Position numbers and translations under genes: made by a program. A DNA stretch of 64,000 nucleotides from Streptomyces silvae (GTDB taxonomy: Bacteria > Actinomycetota > Actinomycetes > Streptomycetales > Streptomycetaceae), in the NCBI RefSeq assembly GCF_016745505.1, contig NZ_JAERUC010000080.1, forward strand, positions 1-64,000, written 5' to 3'. Positions 26,756-35,981 of this stretch are shown one piece after another (position 1 is the first letter of the stretch; every line of letters begins with the position of its first letter). The notes under the pieces are model-generated. The model was not told where the DNA came from. It ran no database searches and worked only from the letters and a program-made list of their open reading frames with translations.

Positions 26756-27247
26756 ATGACCACGGGCGGGGACGGGATACCGGAGCAGCAGCGCAGGCGA
26801 TCACGACTCGCGGACCTGGATGATCTTTCGGAACCGCCTCCCGAGCGGGCGCCCGCTGCGACGTCGGTGGAGGCCGAACGGGACCAGTTGCGTACGGCGC
26901 GCCGCGAGTTTGCAGTGCTGCTGGGTGAGTTCCGGCGGACGGCAGTGCTGGTGCCGCTGGACGAAGCCGGCGATCTGTGGTCGGCGCAGCAGAACGGCGT
27001 GCGCTGGATCTGTGCCTTCTCGGACGAGGCGGCGTTGGCCCGGTTCGCGCTGGCCCGTGGGGATGCCGGGCGGGAGTGGACGTATCAGGCCGTTCTGGGT
27101 GCGCGGTTGCTGGATGTGATGGTGCCGTTGCTGCCGGGGCCGGCGGGAGTGGCGCTGGATGCGGGCAGTGCGGACGGCATGTTGTTCCCGCCGGTGGCGG
27201 GCATCGTGCCGGATGCGGTCGCGGTTGATCTCGGGGGGATGCAGTGA
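26756..27247 (+). CDS. SseB-like protein upstream of the RHS toxin locus
   Basis: A 163-residue acidic protein with the SseB N-terminal fold (VLVPLDEAGDLW, NGVRWICAFSDEAALARFA). SseB-like proteins are frequent beside type VII secretion-related genes in actinobacteria. It overlaps the next gene by four bases (GTGA), placing it in the toxin operon. The start is uncertain between ATG 26756, ATG 26744 and GTG 26735. Confidence 0.72.
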   Translation: MTTGGDGIPEQQRRRSRLADLDDLSEPPPERAPAATSVEAERDQLRTARREFAVLLGEFRRTAVLVPLDEAGDLWSAQQNGVRWICAFSDEAALARFALARGDAGREWTYQAVLGARLLDVMVPLLPGPAGVALDAGSADGMLFPPVAGIVPDAVAVDLGGMQ

Positions 27248-27891
27248 GCGGGGAGAACGCGGATCTTCAGGTGCCGCCGGAGGCGTTGGCGGAGATCGCG
27301 AAGGGGATCAACCTGGCGCATGCGGAGTTGAAGGAGCTCGGGTTCATCGGTGAGGCGTCGGTGGGCCGGGGGTTCTCGGATCTCGCGCTGTCGGGGCTGG
27401 AGCTGGGGCACGGCGGGCTGACGTCGGAGTTCGAGACGTTCTGCAACCGGTGGGAGTGGGGTGTCCGTGCCCTGACGCAGAAGGGCAACGGCTTCGCACT
27501 CGGCGTCGGTCTGTCAGCGGGTTCGTACGCGGAGCAGGAGCAGTACGTCAAGGACTCGATCAAGATCGGCGTGAACTCCCTGAACGGCAACCCGCATGCG
27601 TCGGAGGACGAGGTCAAGGGGATGAGCTGGGACACGATCAGCACCCAGTCCGCCTACGACAACCCGGACTACAGCCGCGAGTCGTGGGATGCCGCCCAGG
27701 CCGAGGTCAAGCAGACCTGGAAGGACACCGCGTACGACGTGGACGACGCCTTGCTCGACTCGATGGAGCGCAACGGGATACTCGATCCGACGGTGCGGGA
27801 CGCGACGGATGAGCGGCTGAAGGAGCAGCTCGATCCCTCCCAGGAGGTCCTCGATCAGGCCGAGGAGCCGCGGTGGGGGGAGAGTCGCTGA
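27244..27891 (+). CDS. WXG-like partner protein of the RHS toxin
   Basis: A 215-residue helical protein with a WEWGV motif near residue 76 and the alternating helical pattern seen in WXG100/ESX-associated proteins; the last 60 residues are acidic and charged. It lies between the SseB-like gene and the toxin, overlapping both (GTGA and TGATG). It is probably a secretion partner or chaperone of the toxin; the family is not one I can name. Confidence 0.65.
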   Translation: MSGENADLQVPPEALAEIAKGINLAHAELKELGFIGEASVGRGFSDLALSGLELGHGGLTSEFETFCNRWEWGVRALTQKGNGFALGVGLSAGSYAEQEQYVKDSIKIGVNSLNGNPHASEDEVKGMSWDTISTQSAYDNPDYSRESWDAAQAEVKQTWKDTAYDVDDALLDSMERNGILDPTVRDATDERLKEQLDPSQEVLDQAEEPRWGESR

Positions 27892-30800
27892 TGCCGGACT
27901 GGGGGAAGTGGGGCGACGCCCTTTACGACGGTGCGGGCAATCTTGTCGACAAGGGCAAGGAGATCGTCGGCACCGGCATCGACAAGGGCACCGATGTGCT
28001 GGGTTCGGGCCTGGAGAAGGTCGGTGCCGACGAGTGGGCGGACAAGGTCGAGGACTGGGGCGATGAGACCGCGTCCTCGCTGGGTGCGAACGTCGGGGAG
28101 CAGCAGCTCGGTCAGACCGAGGAAGCCGATGAGCTGATCCATGGACGTCCGGAGAAGATCAGCGCGACGGTGAAGAACCTCCGCGACTTCCAGAAGGCGT
28201 TCGATCTCGTCGGCGGCGGGATGAAGAAGCTCGACTCCGGCCATTGGAAGGGCGAGGCCGCCGACGCGTTTCGCGCCAAGTTCCAGACCCTGCCCACCGA
28301 CTGGGTGCGCGCGGCGGACGCGTTCGAGGACGCGGCCAAGGCGTTGGAGACGTACGCGGGGACGATTACCAGCGCGCAATCGAAGGCCGGTGAGGCTATC
28401 GCTCTCTACAAGGAGGGCAAGCGGGACTACGAAACTGCGGCTGCCGCTTTCAAGGAGAAGGCGGAGGCATACAACGCGGTCCGCAACACCGACCATCCGC
28501 TTCCGCACCCGGGAACGTTCTCCGACCCGGGCGCAGCCAAACGGCGGCACGCGCAGGAGATCCTGCAACGTGCCCGGCAGGCACGTGACGACGCTGCCGA
28601 GACAGCGAAGGGTGCGATCACCGCCGCGATGGCGCACGCCCCGAAGGAACCGACCGGCATGGACCGGGCGAAGCAGGAACTGATCGACTACGGGGTCGGC
28701 CAGGGGATGGAGCTGGCCCACTTCGGCGGTGGTGTCATCAAGGGCACGGCGGGACTGGTGAACTTCGTCCGGTCGGTCAATCCCCAGGACCCGTACAACC
28801 TGACGCACCCGGCCGAGTACTACAAGGGCGTCAACATGACGCTCGCCGGCCTCACGTCCACCGTCGCCAACCCCGACCGCGCGCTGAAGAACGCCTGGGA
28901 CGCAGCCAAGGGAGACCCCTCCGAATTCATCGGCCGGCTCGTCCCCGAGCTCATCGGCACCAAGGGCGGCGGCCTGATCAAGAGCGGTCTACGGGCCGGG
29001 ATGAAGGACCTGCCCAAACGCCCGAACGGTACTCATCGCCAAGGCCACGAGCGCAATCCCGACTCCAACGGGCAGCAGTGCAGCAAGGTCAAGTGCGCCG
29101 GAGACCCCGTTGATGTCGCCACCGGGCGCATGCTGCTTCCGCAGACGGACATCGTGCTGCCGGGCTCACTGCCACTCGTCTTCGAGCGCGTCTTCGACTC
29201 CTCGCACCGCGCCGGCCGCTGGTTCGGTTCCGGCTGGTCGAGCACGGTCGACCAACGCCTGGAGATCGATGCGGAAGGCGTGGTGTTCAGCTGCAACGAA
29301 GGCAGCCTGCTCGCCTATCCGCACCCGGCCCCTGGCGTCCCCGTCATGCCCACCCACGGCCGGCGCTGGCCCCTGGACCGGGTTGCCGACGGCTACACCA
29401 TCACCGACCCCGAGACAGGCCAGGTCAGGCACTTCGTCGACCAGCCCACCGGGGAGCTGGCGCTCCTGGCCCAGATCGACGACCGTAACGGCCGCTGGAT
29501 CGCCTTCGAGTACGACGAGGCGGGCGCTCCGACGTCGATCGTGCACCACGGCGGCTACCACCTGAAACTCACCACGCGCGAAGGCAGGGTCACCGCCCTG
29601 CACCTGGCAGGCGCCGCCCCCGACGGCACCGATCAGGAGATTCACCGCTACGGCTACACCGACGGCCACCTCACCACTGTCACCAACTCGTCGGGCAAAC
29701 CCCTGCGCTTCGACTGCGACGAACTGGGCCGCATCACTGCGTGGACGGACACCAACGGCAGCCAGTACGAGTACGTCTACGACGAACACGACCGCTGCGT
29801 CTACCAGGCCGGCACCAACGGCCACCTCGAAGCCCACTTCACCTGGGACGACACCGACCCCGACACCGGTCTGCGCATGACGTCGATGACGGACGGCCTC
29901 GGCCACACCACGCGCTACGTGGTCAACGACCGCGCCCAGGTCGTCGCCGAGATCAACGCGCTCGGCGCGGTTACCCGCTACGAGCACGACCGCTACCACC
30001 GGCTCCTGTCAGTCACGGACCCGCTCGGACACGTCATCCGATCCGCGTACGACGAGCACGGCCGTCTCACATCGGTGGTCCGACCGGACGGGCGAGACAT
30101 GACCGCCGAATACAACGCCCTCGGGCTACCGGTGCGCGTCAAGGGTGCGGACGGGACAATCACCCGACAGACCTACGACGAGCGCGGCAACCGCACTTCG
30201 GTGACCGATTCCGCCGGCTTGACCAGTCGCTTCGCGTACGACGAGGCGGGAAACCTGACGCTCGTGACCAAGCCGCTCGGTCACACCGTCCGCGTGGCCT
30301 GCGACCGGACCGGGCTGCCCTCGGCGATCGCTGACCCGCTGGGCGCGGTGACCCGCTACGAGCGCGATGCCTTCGGCTGTCCCATCGCCATCACCGACCC
30401 GACCGGTGCCACAATTCACCTGGAATGGACGGTGGAAGGCAGGCTGTCCCGCCGTACAGCGCCGGACGGCGCGAGCGAGTCGTGGACGTATGACGGTGAG
30501 GGTAACTGCACCAGCCACACCAATCCCATGGGTGCGGTCAGCCAGTTCGAGTACACCCACTTTGATCTGCTCGCTGCTCGCACCGACGCGGCCGGGGTTC
30601 GCCACGAGTTCGAGCACGACACCGCACTGCGGCTGACGAAGGTTGTCAATGCGCAGGGTATGACATGGAGTTATAGGTATGACGCGGCCGGTCGCCTGAC
30701 ATCCGAGACCGACTTCGACAACCGCTCTCTGACCTACACCCACGACGCAGCGGGCAGGCTGGTTTCCCGCACCAACGCCCTGGGCCGGATGGTTCGGCTC

Positions 30801-32582
30801 GAGCGGAACGAGCTGGGCCAGGTAGTCCGCAAGGACGCGACTGGTGAGGTCACTACCTACGCTTACGATCTGACCGACCAGGTAGCGCAGGCCACCGGAC
30901 CAAGCGGCAGCACACTCACGGTGCTACGGGATCGATTCGGCCGAGTGCGCGAGGAGGCGATCGACGGCCGCGTCATGGCCTATTGGTACGACGAGCTCGG
31001 GCGTCGCACGGGCCGTAGGACACCGTCCGGCGCGACGACGACATGGTCGTACGACCCAGCTGGCCGGCGCATCGGCATGCTAGCCGCCGACTGGACCATC
31101 GACATCGCCTACGACGAGGCCGGCCGCGAGGTCACACGCCACATCGGTGAGACGCTGACCCAGCAGCAAACCTTCGATGCCCTGGGCCGCCTCAGCACCC
31201 AGGCGGTGGTGGGAGAGGGCGGCAGCCTGATTCAGCAGCGGACGTATAGCTACCGCGCCGACGGTCATCTCCTCGGTGTCCTCGACCGCCTATCCGGCTC
31301 CCGCCGCTTCGACCTCGACGTGGTCGGCCGGGTGACGGCAGTGCACGCGGCCAACTGGACCGAGTCTTACGCCTACGACGAGGCAGACAACCAAACCCAG
31401 GCGGCCTGGCCACCGGGCCACCCCGAACAGGAGGCCGCGGGCCCTCGCACCTACGTGGGAACCCGCATCATCCGTGCCGGCAATGTCCGCTACGAGCACG
31501 ACGCCCTCGGGCGCGTCACCCTCCGGCAGAAGACCCGCCTGTCCCGTAAACCAGATACCTGGCGCTATGAGTGGGACGCCGAGGACCGCCTCACCTCGGT
31601 TGTCACCCCAGACGGCACCCACTGGCGCTATACGTACGATCCGCTGGGGCGCCGCACCGCGAAACACCGTGTGGGAAAGGACGGAGAAACCATCGTCGAA
31701 CAGGTGGAGTTCACCTGGGACGACACGACCTTGTGCGAACAGACCACCACATCCACCGAGCTGCCCCACCCGGTCACTCTCACCTGGGACCACCAAGGCC
31801 TGCGGCCCGTGGCACAAAGGGAACGCATCACCGCCGCCGATACCCCGCAGGAAGAAATAGACTCGCGGTTTTTCGCCATCGTCACAGATTTGGCGGGCAC
31901 ACCCAGCGAACTCGTCGACGAAGAGGGCCGGATCGCATGGCGCACGCGGAGCACGCTATGGGGTATGACCACCTGGGCCGCGAACAGCACCACCTACACG
32001 CCACTACGCTTCCCAGGGCAGTACTTCGACCCCGAAACGGGCCTGCACTACAACTACTTCCGCCACTACGACCCCACGACAGCCCGGTACCTGACCGCAG
32101 ACCCGCTCGGCTTGGAAGCCTCGCCCAATCCGGTCGCGTACGTGCGCAACCCACACGCATGGATCGATCCGCTCGGGCTCGCACCCTGTCCGTACATGGA
32201 TGTCTACCCCAGCGGGAAGGGAATTGTGGCGGAGTTGGACTCCCAGGGCATCATGAGTCTGGTTATCGAGAAGGGGCCAGACACCCCGCGCGGTTCAGCG
32301 ATGTTCGATAACGCCATAAGAAATTTCGGAGATGATGTGCAAGGCGTCAAGGGGTACTGGCAGAACGGAGGGACCCTGCGAGACAATTTGGACTCCTTCA
32401 ATTCTGCCGCACGGAACTCCTCCCCCGGTGACATGCAAGCCCTTGAATCTGCAGCACGATCCACATTCACCGGAAAAATGGCCGCGCGCCACGGCTTCAC
32501 AGAAGTCGACATCGTCGAACTGAGGGGCCCACACGGAGATTACAGTCACGTCGGTGTAATATTCAAACCACCTCTACCCTAG
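27891..32582 (+). CDS. RHS-repeat polymorphic toxin with N-terminal WXG module
   Basis: A 1563-residue toxin. The first 230 residues are helical with a WXG100-like motif (SGHWKGEAADAFRAKF) that marks secretion by a type VII-like route. A DUF6531/RHS-start region follows (DPVDVATGRML near 410), then about 900 residues of YD/RHS repeats (many GxxxRYxYD units) that form a cocoon. The shell closes at the canonical core end GLHYNYFRHYDP...DPLGL. The last 130 residues (PYMDVYP onward) are the toxin tip, with lower GC and no family I can name with certainty. ATG 27891 overlaps the previous stop. The adjacent small gene is the probable immunity protein. Confidence 0.9.
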   Translation: MPDWGKWGDALYDGAGNLVDKGKEIVGTGIDKGTDVLGSGLEKVGADEWADKVEDWGDETASSLGANVGEQQLGQTEEADELIHGRPEKISATVKNLRDFQKAFDLVGGGMKKLDSGHWKGEAADAFRAKFQTLPTDWVRAADAFEDAAKALETYAGTITSAQSKAGEAIALYKEGKRDYETAAAAFKEKAEAYNAVRNTDHPLPHPGTFSDPGAAKRRHAQEILQRARQARDDAAETAKGAITAAMAHAPKEPTGMDRAKQELIDYGVGQGMELAHFGGGVIKGTAGLVNFVRSVNPQDPYNLTHPAEYYKGVNMTLAGLTSTVANPDRALKNAWDAAKGDPSEFIGRLVPELIGTKGGGLIKSGLRAGMKDLPKRPNGTHRQGHERNPDSNGQQCSKVKCAGDPVDVATGRMLLPQTDIVLPGSLPLVFERVFDSSHRAGRWFGSGWSSTVDQRLEIDAEGVVFSCNEGSLLAYPHPAPGVPVMPTHGRRWPLDRVADGYTITDPETGQVRHFVDQPTGELALLAQIDDRNGRWIAFEYDEAGAPTSIVHHGGYHLKLTTREGRVTALHLAGAAPDGTDQEIHRYGYTDGHLTTVTNSSGKPLRFDCDELGRITAWTDTNGSQYEYVYDEHDRCVYQAGTNGHLEAHFTWDDTDPDTGLRMTSMTDGLGHTTRYVVNDRAQVVAEINALGAVTRYEHDRYHRLLSVTDPLGHVIRSAYDEHGRLTSVVRPDGRDMTAEYNALGLPVRVKGADGTITRQTYDERGNRTSVTDSAGLTSRFAYDEAGNLTLVTKPLGHTVRVACDRTGLPSAIADPLGAVTRYERDAFGCPIAITDPTGATIHLEWTVEGRLSRRTAPDGASESWTYDGEGNCTSHTNPMGAVSQFEYTHFDLLAARTDAAGVRHEFEHDTALRLTKVVNAQGMTWSYRYDAAGRLTSETDFDNRSLTYTHDAAGRLVSRTNALGRMVRLERNELGQVVRKDATGEVTTYAYDLTDQVAQATGPSGSTLTVLRDRFGRVREEAIDGRVMAYWYDELGRRTGRRTPSGATTTWSYDPAGRRIGMLAADWTIDIAYDEAGREVTRHIGETLTQQQTFDALGRLSTQAVVGEGGSLIQQRTYSYRADGHLLGVLDRLSGSRRFDLDVVGRVTAVHAANWTESYAYDEADNQTQAAWPPGHPEQEAAGPRTYVGTRIIRAGNVRYEHDALGRVTLRQKTRLSRKPDTWRYEWDAEDRLTSVVTPDGTHWRYTYDPLGRRTAKHRVGKDGETIVEQVEFTWDDTTLCEQTTTSTELPHPVTLTWDHQGLRPVAQRERITAADTPQEEIDSRFFAIVTDLAGTPSELVDEEGRIAWRTRSTLWGMTTWAANSTTYTPLRFPGQYFDPETGLHYNYFRHYDPTTARYLTADPLGLEASPNPVAYVRNPHAWIDPLGLAPCPYMDVYPSGKGIVAELDSQGIMSLVIEKGPDTPRGSAMFDNAIRNFGDDVQGVKGYWQNGGTLRDNLDSFNSAARNSSPGDMQALESAARSTFTGKMAARHGFTEVDIVELRGPHGDYSHVGVIFKPPLP

Positions 32583-32611
32583 CCACCCAAAGAAAGAGGC
32601 ACGGAAAATTC

Positions 32612-32893
32612 ATGAGTAACGAGTTCATACAGCAGGCCGCGAACACCCTTCGGACGGCTCACCGCCAAGGATCGGGGGCGACAGAGCTTGGAACCTTGGC
32701 AAAGGACACCCTTGGCCCTGCATTCGGCCCGGTTTCCTTCGTCGCCGTTTTTAGCAGCGCATTCGGAATTCCGATAGACGTCCTCCAGCGAGCGCTCGCC
32801 TGGCAAGGGTTCAATCCCAGCACTAACGCCATCTCGGATGAAGAGTTCACAGATCTCCTCGCCAAGTGGCTCGGCGAGTCGGCTAGCGAATAA
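32612..32893 (+). CDS. Putative immunity protein for the RHS toxin
   Basis: A 93-residue acidic alpha-helical protein (FIQQAANTLRTAHRQG; ISDEEFTDLLAKWLG), 29 bases downstream of the toxin. A small gene directly after the toxin tip, lower in GC than the chromosome like the tip itself, is the normal position for a cognate immunity protein. No family recognised; the assignment is by context. Confidence 0.65.
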   Translation: MSNEFIQQAANTLRTAHRQGSGATELGTLAKDTLGPAFGPVSFVAVFSSAFGIPIDVLQRALAWQGFNPSTNAISDEEFTDLLAKWLGESASE

Positions 32894-33018
32894 AATTCCT
32901 CCATTCCTCCTGAACTGAGGGTAGATACGTAACCGATTTCGATTTACAGAACCCCCTCTCAAGGACATCGCAGAGGTCGTTCTGTTCGTGGCCGCTACCC
33001 CGGATCCCGCTCGCGCAG

Positions 33019-33051
33019 GGTTCAGGCGAGCCCCTATGTCTCGCCTGAACC
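33019..33051. terminator. Perfect 12-bp hairpin after the toxin locus
   Basis: GGTTCAGGCGAG (33019-33030), a 9-base loop and CTCGCCTGAACC (33040-33051) form a fully paired stem. It is 126 bases after the immunity gene and could end that transcript, or mark a recombination boundary next to the helicase remnant. Confidence 0.6.
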
Positions 33052-33084
33052 GACAACAGGAGGGCCAAGAATCCAAGCCCACCG

Positions 33085-33201
33085 GAACGCTGTCTGCTGT
33101 TGGTCGCCTGCACCCGCGCGCGGGACAGTCTGTACGTGTCGTGGTGGGGCGAGGCGAGCCATTTCCTGGTGGAGGCGGGGGCCGTCGGGTACCCGAGCTG
33201 A
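33085..33201 (+). pseudogene. C-terminal remnant of a UvrD/Rep-type helicase
   Basis: An open stretch ending in TGA 33199-33201 encodes LLVACTRARDSLYVSWWGE and about 17 more residues. The VACTRARD block is the conserved C-terminal motif VI of superfamily 1 UvrD/Rep helicases. There is no upstream helicase sequence and no start codon, so the rest of the gene is gone. This is a scrap left when the toxin locus was inserted or the helicase was deleted. Confidence 0.7.
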
Positions 33202-33255
33202 GGAGCCGTCCCGGGCCTGACCTGAACGGGTCCACCACCCAGCCAGGCCCCTCGC

Positions 33256-34455
33256 TCATCCCCCCGCGCCGAACAGCACGTCCTGCGCCGCCTCGCGGGC
33301 CGCGAACAGGGCGCCGCTCAGGACCGCGCCGCCGCCCAGCGTCCCTGCTCTGACCTCCGTACGCAGCGGTGACATCCGGGCCAGTCGCTCCTCCACCCGC
33401 GCGGCGAGTGCGTCGCCGCCGGCTCGGCCCACCTCGCCCGCCAGGACCAGGCAGCCGGGGTCCAGGACGGAGACCACGGAGGCGGCTCCCAGGGCCAGGC
33501 GGTCGGCCAGTTCGGAGAGGAACGCCTCACCGGCCGTGCCGCCGGCCCGCAGGGCGGTCCGGACGGCGAACGCCGCGGCGGGGTCCTGCTCCTGAGCGGC
33601 GTCCGCCGTCGCGTCCCGCGCCGCGATGCCGTGTTCCGCGGCCAGTTCGCAGACGGCGGCCGAGCCCACCAGGGAGTGAAAGCCCCCGTCACAGTTGACC
33701 GCCGACGGGACGCCCGGGGTGCCGGGCACCGGCATGAAGCCGATCTCCCCCGCTCCGCCCGAGGCGCCGCGCCGCAGCTTCCCGTCGAGCATGACGGCGG
33801 CGCCGATGCCGTGGCCGAGCCAGAGCAGCACGAAGGTGTCGCGGTCCTGGGCGGCTCCGACGCGGTGTTCCGCCACGGCTGCGAGGTTGGTCTCGTTCTC
33901 CACGAGGACGGTGGCGGAGAGGCGCTGCTGGAGTTCCCTGACCAGGCCCCCGTGCCAGGCGGGCAGACCGGCGGTGTCCCTGAGTTCGCCGGTGACGGGG
34001 TCGATCAGGCCGGGAGCACCGATGCCGACGCTGTGCAGCGGGGCCGTGCCCGCGGTGCGGGCGGTGCGCTCCAGCATCGCCACGGCGCGCTCGACGGCCG
34101 GCCGCGTCCCGGTGTCGCTGCCGATCGGCAGGGTGGCCTCGGCGAGCGTGACGCCGAGCAGATCCGCGACGACCACGGCGACGCTGTCCGTCCGTACGTC
34201 GAGGGCGGCGAGGTGCGCGCGGTCGGCGACGATCCCGTACAGCCGGGCGTTGGGGCCCCGCCGGTCCGAGCCGCTCTCCCCCACGACCCGGACCAGGCCG
34301 GCGTCCTGGAGGCGTTCCACGAGGTCGGCGACCGTGGGACGGGACAGGCCGGTCAAGGTCTTCAGCTGCGTGGCCGTCAGCGGGCCGTCCTGCTGGAGGT
34401 GTCGCAGGGCGAGCCGGTCGTTGATGGCCCGGGCGGTGCTCGGAGATGCGGGCAT
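33256..34455 (-). CDS. ROK-family transcriptional repressor
   Basis: A 399-residue protein with an N-terminal winged helix-turn-helix (residues about 10-65, LTATQLKTLTGLSRPTVADL) and a ROK sugar-kinase-like domain (residues 80-390) with the ATP/sugar-loop motifs GIGAPGLIDP and a degenerate GHGIGAAVM region. ROK regulators sense sugars or amino sugars. It is divergent from an MFS transporter across a dyad, which is the normal arrangement for repressor and target in this family. Confidence 0.88.
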   Translation of the reverse strand: MPASPSTARAINDRLALRHLQQDGPLTATQLKTLTGLSRPTVADLVERLQDAGLVRVVGESGSDRRGPNARLYGIVADRAHLAALDVRTDSVAVVVADLLGVTLAEATLPIGSDTGTRPAVERAVAMLERTARTAGTAPLHSVGIGAPGLIDPVTGELRDTAGLPAWHGGLVRELQQRLSATVLVENETNLAAVAEHRVGAAQDRDTFVLLWLGHGIGAAVMLDGKLRRGASGGAGEIGFMPVPGTPGVPSAVNCDGGFHSLVGSAAVCELAAEHGIAARDATADAAQEQDPAAAFAVRTALRAGGTAGEAFLSELADRLALGAASVVSVLDPGCLVLAGEVGRAGGDALAARVEERLARMSPLRTEVRAGTLGGGAVLSGALFAAREAAQDVLFGAGG

Positions 34456-34504
34456 GCCGGGATCCTTCCAGATCGATGAGGGGCCGGGCGCCGTGAGGGT
34501 TATT

Positions 34505-34525
34505 TATCAGGCAGGGTTCCTGATA
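34505..34525. promoter_or_regulatory. Candidate ROK operator
   Basis: TATCAGG-N7-CCTGATA, a perfect inverted repeat in the 144-base region between the ROK gene and the MFS gene. ROK repressors bind A+T-rich dyads of this size; inferred from position and symmetry. Confidence 0.55.
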
Positions 34526-34599
34526 GTTTACGGCCCGCACCGCGTGAGGCGGCGCCGGGGACACCGGCGGGCCGGAATTCTCAGGGGAGGGCACGGCGT

Positions 34600-35829
34600 A
34601 TGACACAGGAACCAGCGGTCCCGGTCTTCGGCATGGGGCAGATCAGCAGGGCCAGATACGCGGTCGCCGCGGTCTTCGCCGTGCACGGGGCGGTGACCGG
34701 CAGCTTCGCCACCCGGGTCCCCTGGATCCAGGACCATGCCTCGGTGAGCGCGGGCCAGCTCGGTCTCGCGCTCGCCTTCCCCGCCATCGGCGCCTCGCTG
34801 GCCATGCCGCTGGCCGGCAGCGTCAGCCACCGCTTCGGGGCCCGGACGGCCCTGCGCGTCCTGCTGGCGATGTGGACGCTCGCGCTGATCCTGCCGGCGC
34901 TCTCGCCGAATCTGCTCACCCTCTGCGCGGCCCTGTTCGTGTACGGGGCAGCCGCGGGCATGTCCGACGTGGCGATGAACGCGCTGGGCGTCGAGGTGGA
35001 GAACCGGCTCAACAGGTCGATCATGTCCGGGCTGCACGGCTGGTGGAGCGTGGGCGCCCTGATCGGTTCGGCCGCGGGCACGGTCGCGGCACACATCGGG
35101 GCCGACGCCCGGCTCCACCACACCCTGGCCGCGCTGGTGCTCACCGCGATCGGCCTGATCGCCTGCCAGGGCGTCCTGGACCTGCGCAGCCTGCCCGACG
35201 AGGAGGCGCCGCCGCGCTTCACCCTGCCGCCGAAGTCGGCGCTGGTCATCGGCGCGGTGGGCTTCTGCGCGGTGTTCGCGGAGGGGGCCAGCATGGACTG
35301 GTCGGCGGTCTACCTCAGGGACATCATGGGCAGCTCCGCCGGGCTCGCCGCGGCGTCGACCACGGCCTTCGCCCTGATGATGGCCATCGCCCGGATCGCC
35401 GGCGACAAGGTCGTCGACCGCTTCGGGTCGGTACGGACCGTACGCGTCGGAGGCTTCCTGGCCACGGCCGGCGGGCTGCTCGTGGTCCTGGCCCCCGGCC
35501 CCGCGCTCGCGCTCTGCGGCTTCGGGCTGATGGGCCTGGGTGTGGCGGTCGTCGTCCCGCTGGCGTTCGCCGCCGCCGGGCGCACCGGCTCGAACCCGAG
35601 CCGGGCCATCGCGGGCGTGGCCACCATCACGTACACCTCCGGGCTCATCGCCCCCTCCGCGATCGGCTCGCTGGCGGAGGCGACCTCGCTGCTCGCGTCC
35701 TTCGGCCTGGTCACGGTGCTGGCGTTCGGGCTGGTCCTGGGCGCGGGTGTGCTGCGGGCGGGCGACCGCAAGGTCGCGGAGAGCGGTGCCCCGCAGCAGG
35801 CGCCGGCCGGCAGCCCGGCGGAGGGCTGA
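34600..35829 (+). CDS. MFS transporter
   Basis: A 409-residue membrane protein with about 12 helices (two six-helix halves, central loop near residue 195). Between helices 2 and 3 it has HRFGARTALRVLL, the MFS loop motif in variant form, and later an RIAGDKVVDRFGSVR repeat. It is probably a sugar or small-molecule exporter or importer under control of the divergent ROK regulator; the substrate is unknown. GGGGAGGG lies upstream of the ATG. Confidence 0.85.
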   Translation: MTQEPAVPVFGMGQISRARYAVAAVFAVHGAVTGSFATRVPWIQDHASVSAGQLGLALAFPAIGASLAMPLAGSVSHRFGARTALRVLLAMWTLALILPALSPNLLTLCAALFVYGAAAGMSDVAMNALGVEVENRLNRSIMSGLHGWWSVGALIGSAAGTVAAHIGADARLHHTLAALVLTAIGLIACQGVLDLRSLPDEEAPPRFTLPPKSALVIGAVGFCAVFAEGASMDWSAVYLRDIMGSSAGLAAASTTAFALMMAIARIAGDKVVDRFGSVRTVRVGGFLATAGGLLVVLAPGPALALCGFGLMGLGVAVVVPLAFAAAGRTGSNPSRAIAGVATITYTSGLIAPSAIGSLAEATSLLASFGLVTVLAFGLVLGAGVLRAGDRKVAESGAPQQAPAGSPAEG

Positions 35830-35981
35830 CCTCGCCCCTCGGGGGCACCTCGGTCGGAACGATTGGTTCCGGCGGGCAGGGCCGCGCGCGGAAGCGGACC
35901 GCCGCGGCACTACCATGGCTCTGATCTTTTTCCGCGGGTGGACCCCCAGGGCGCACCGCACACACCAATCAGGGAGCGACC

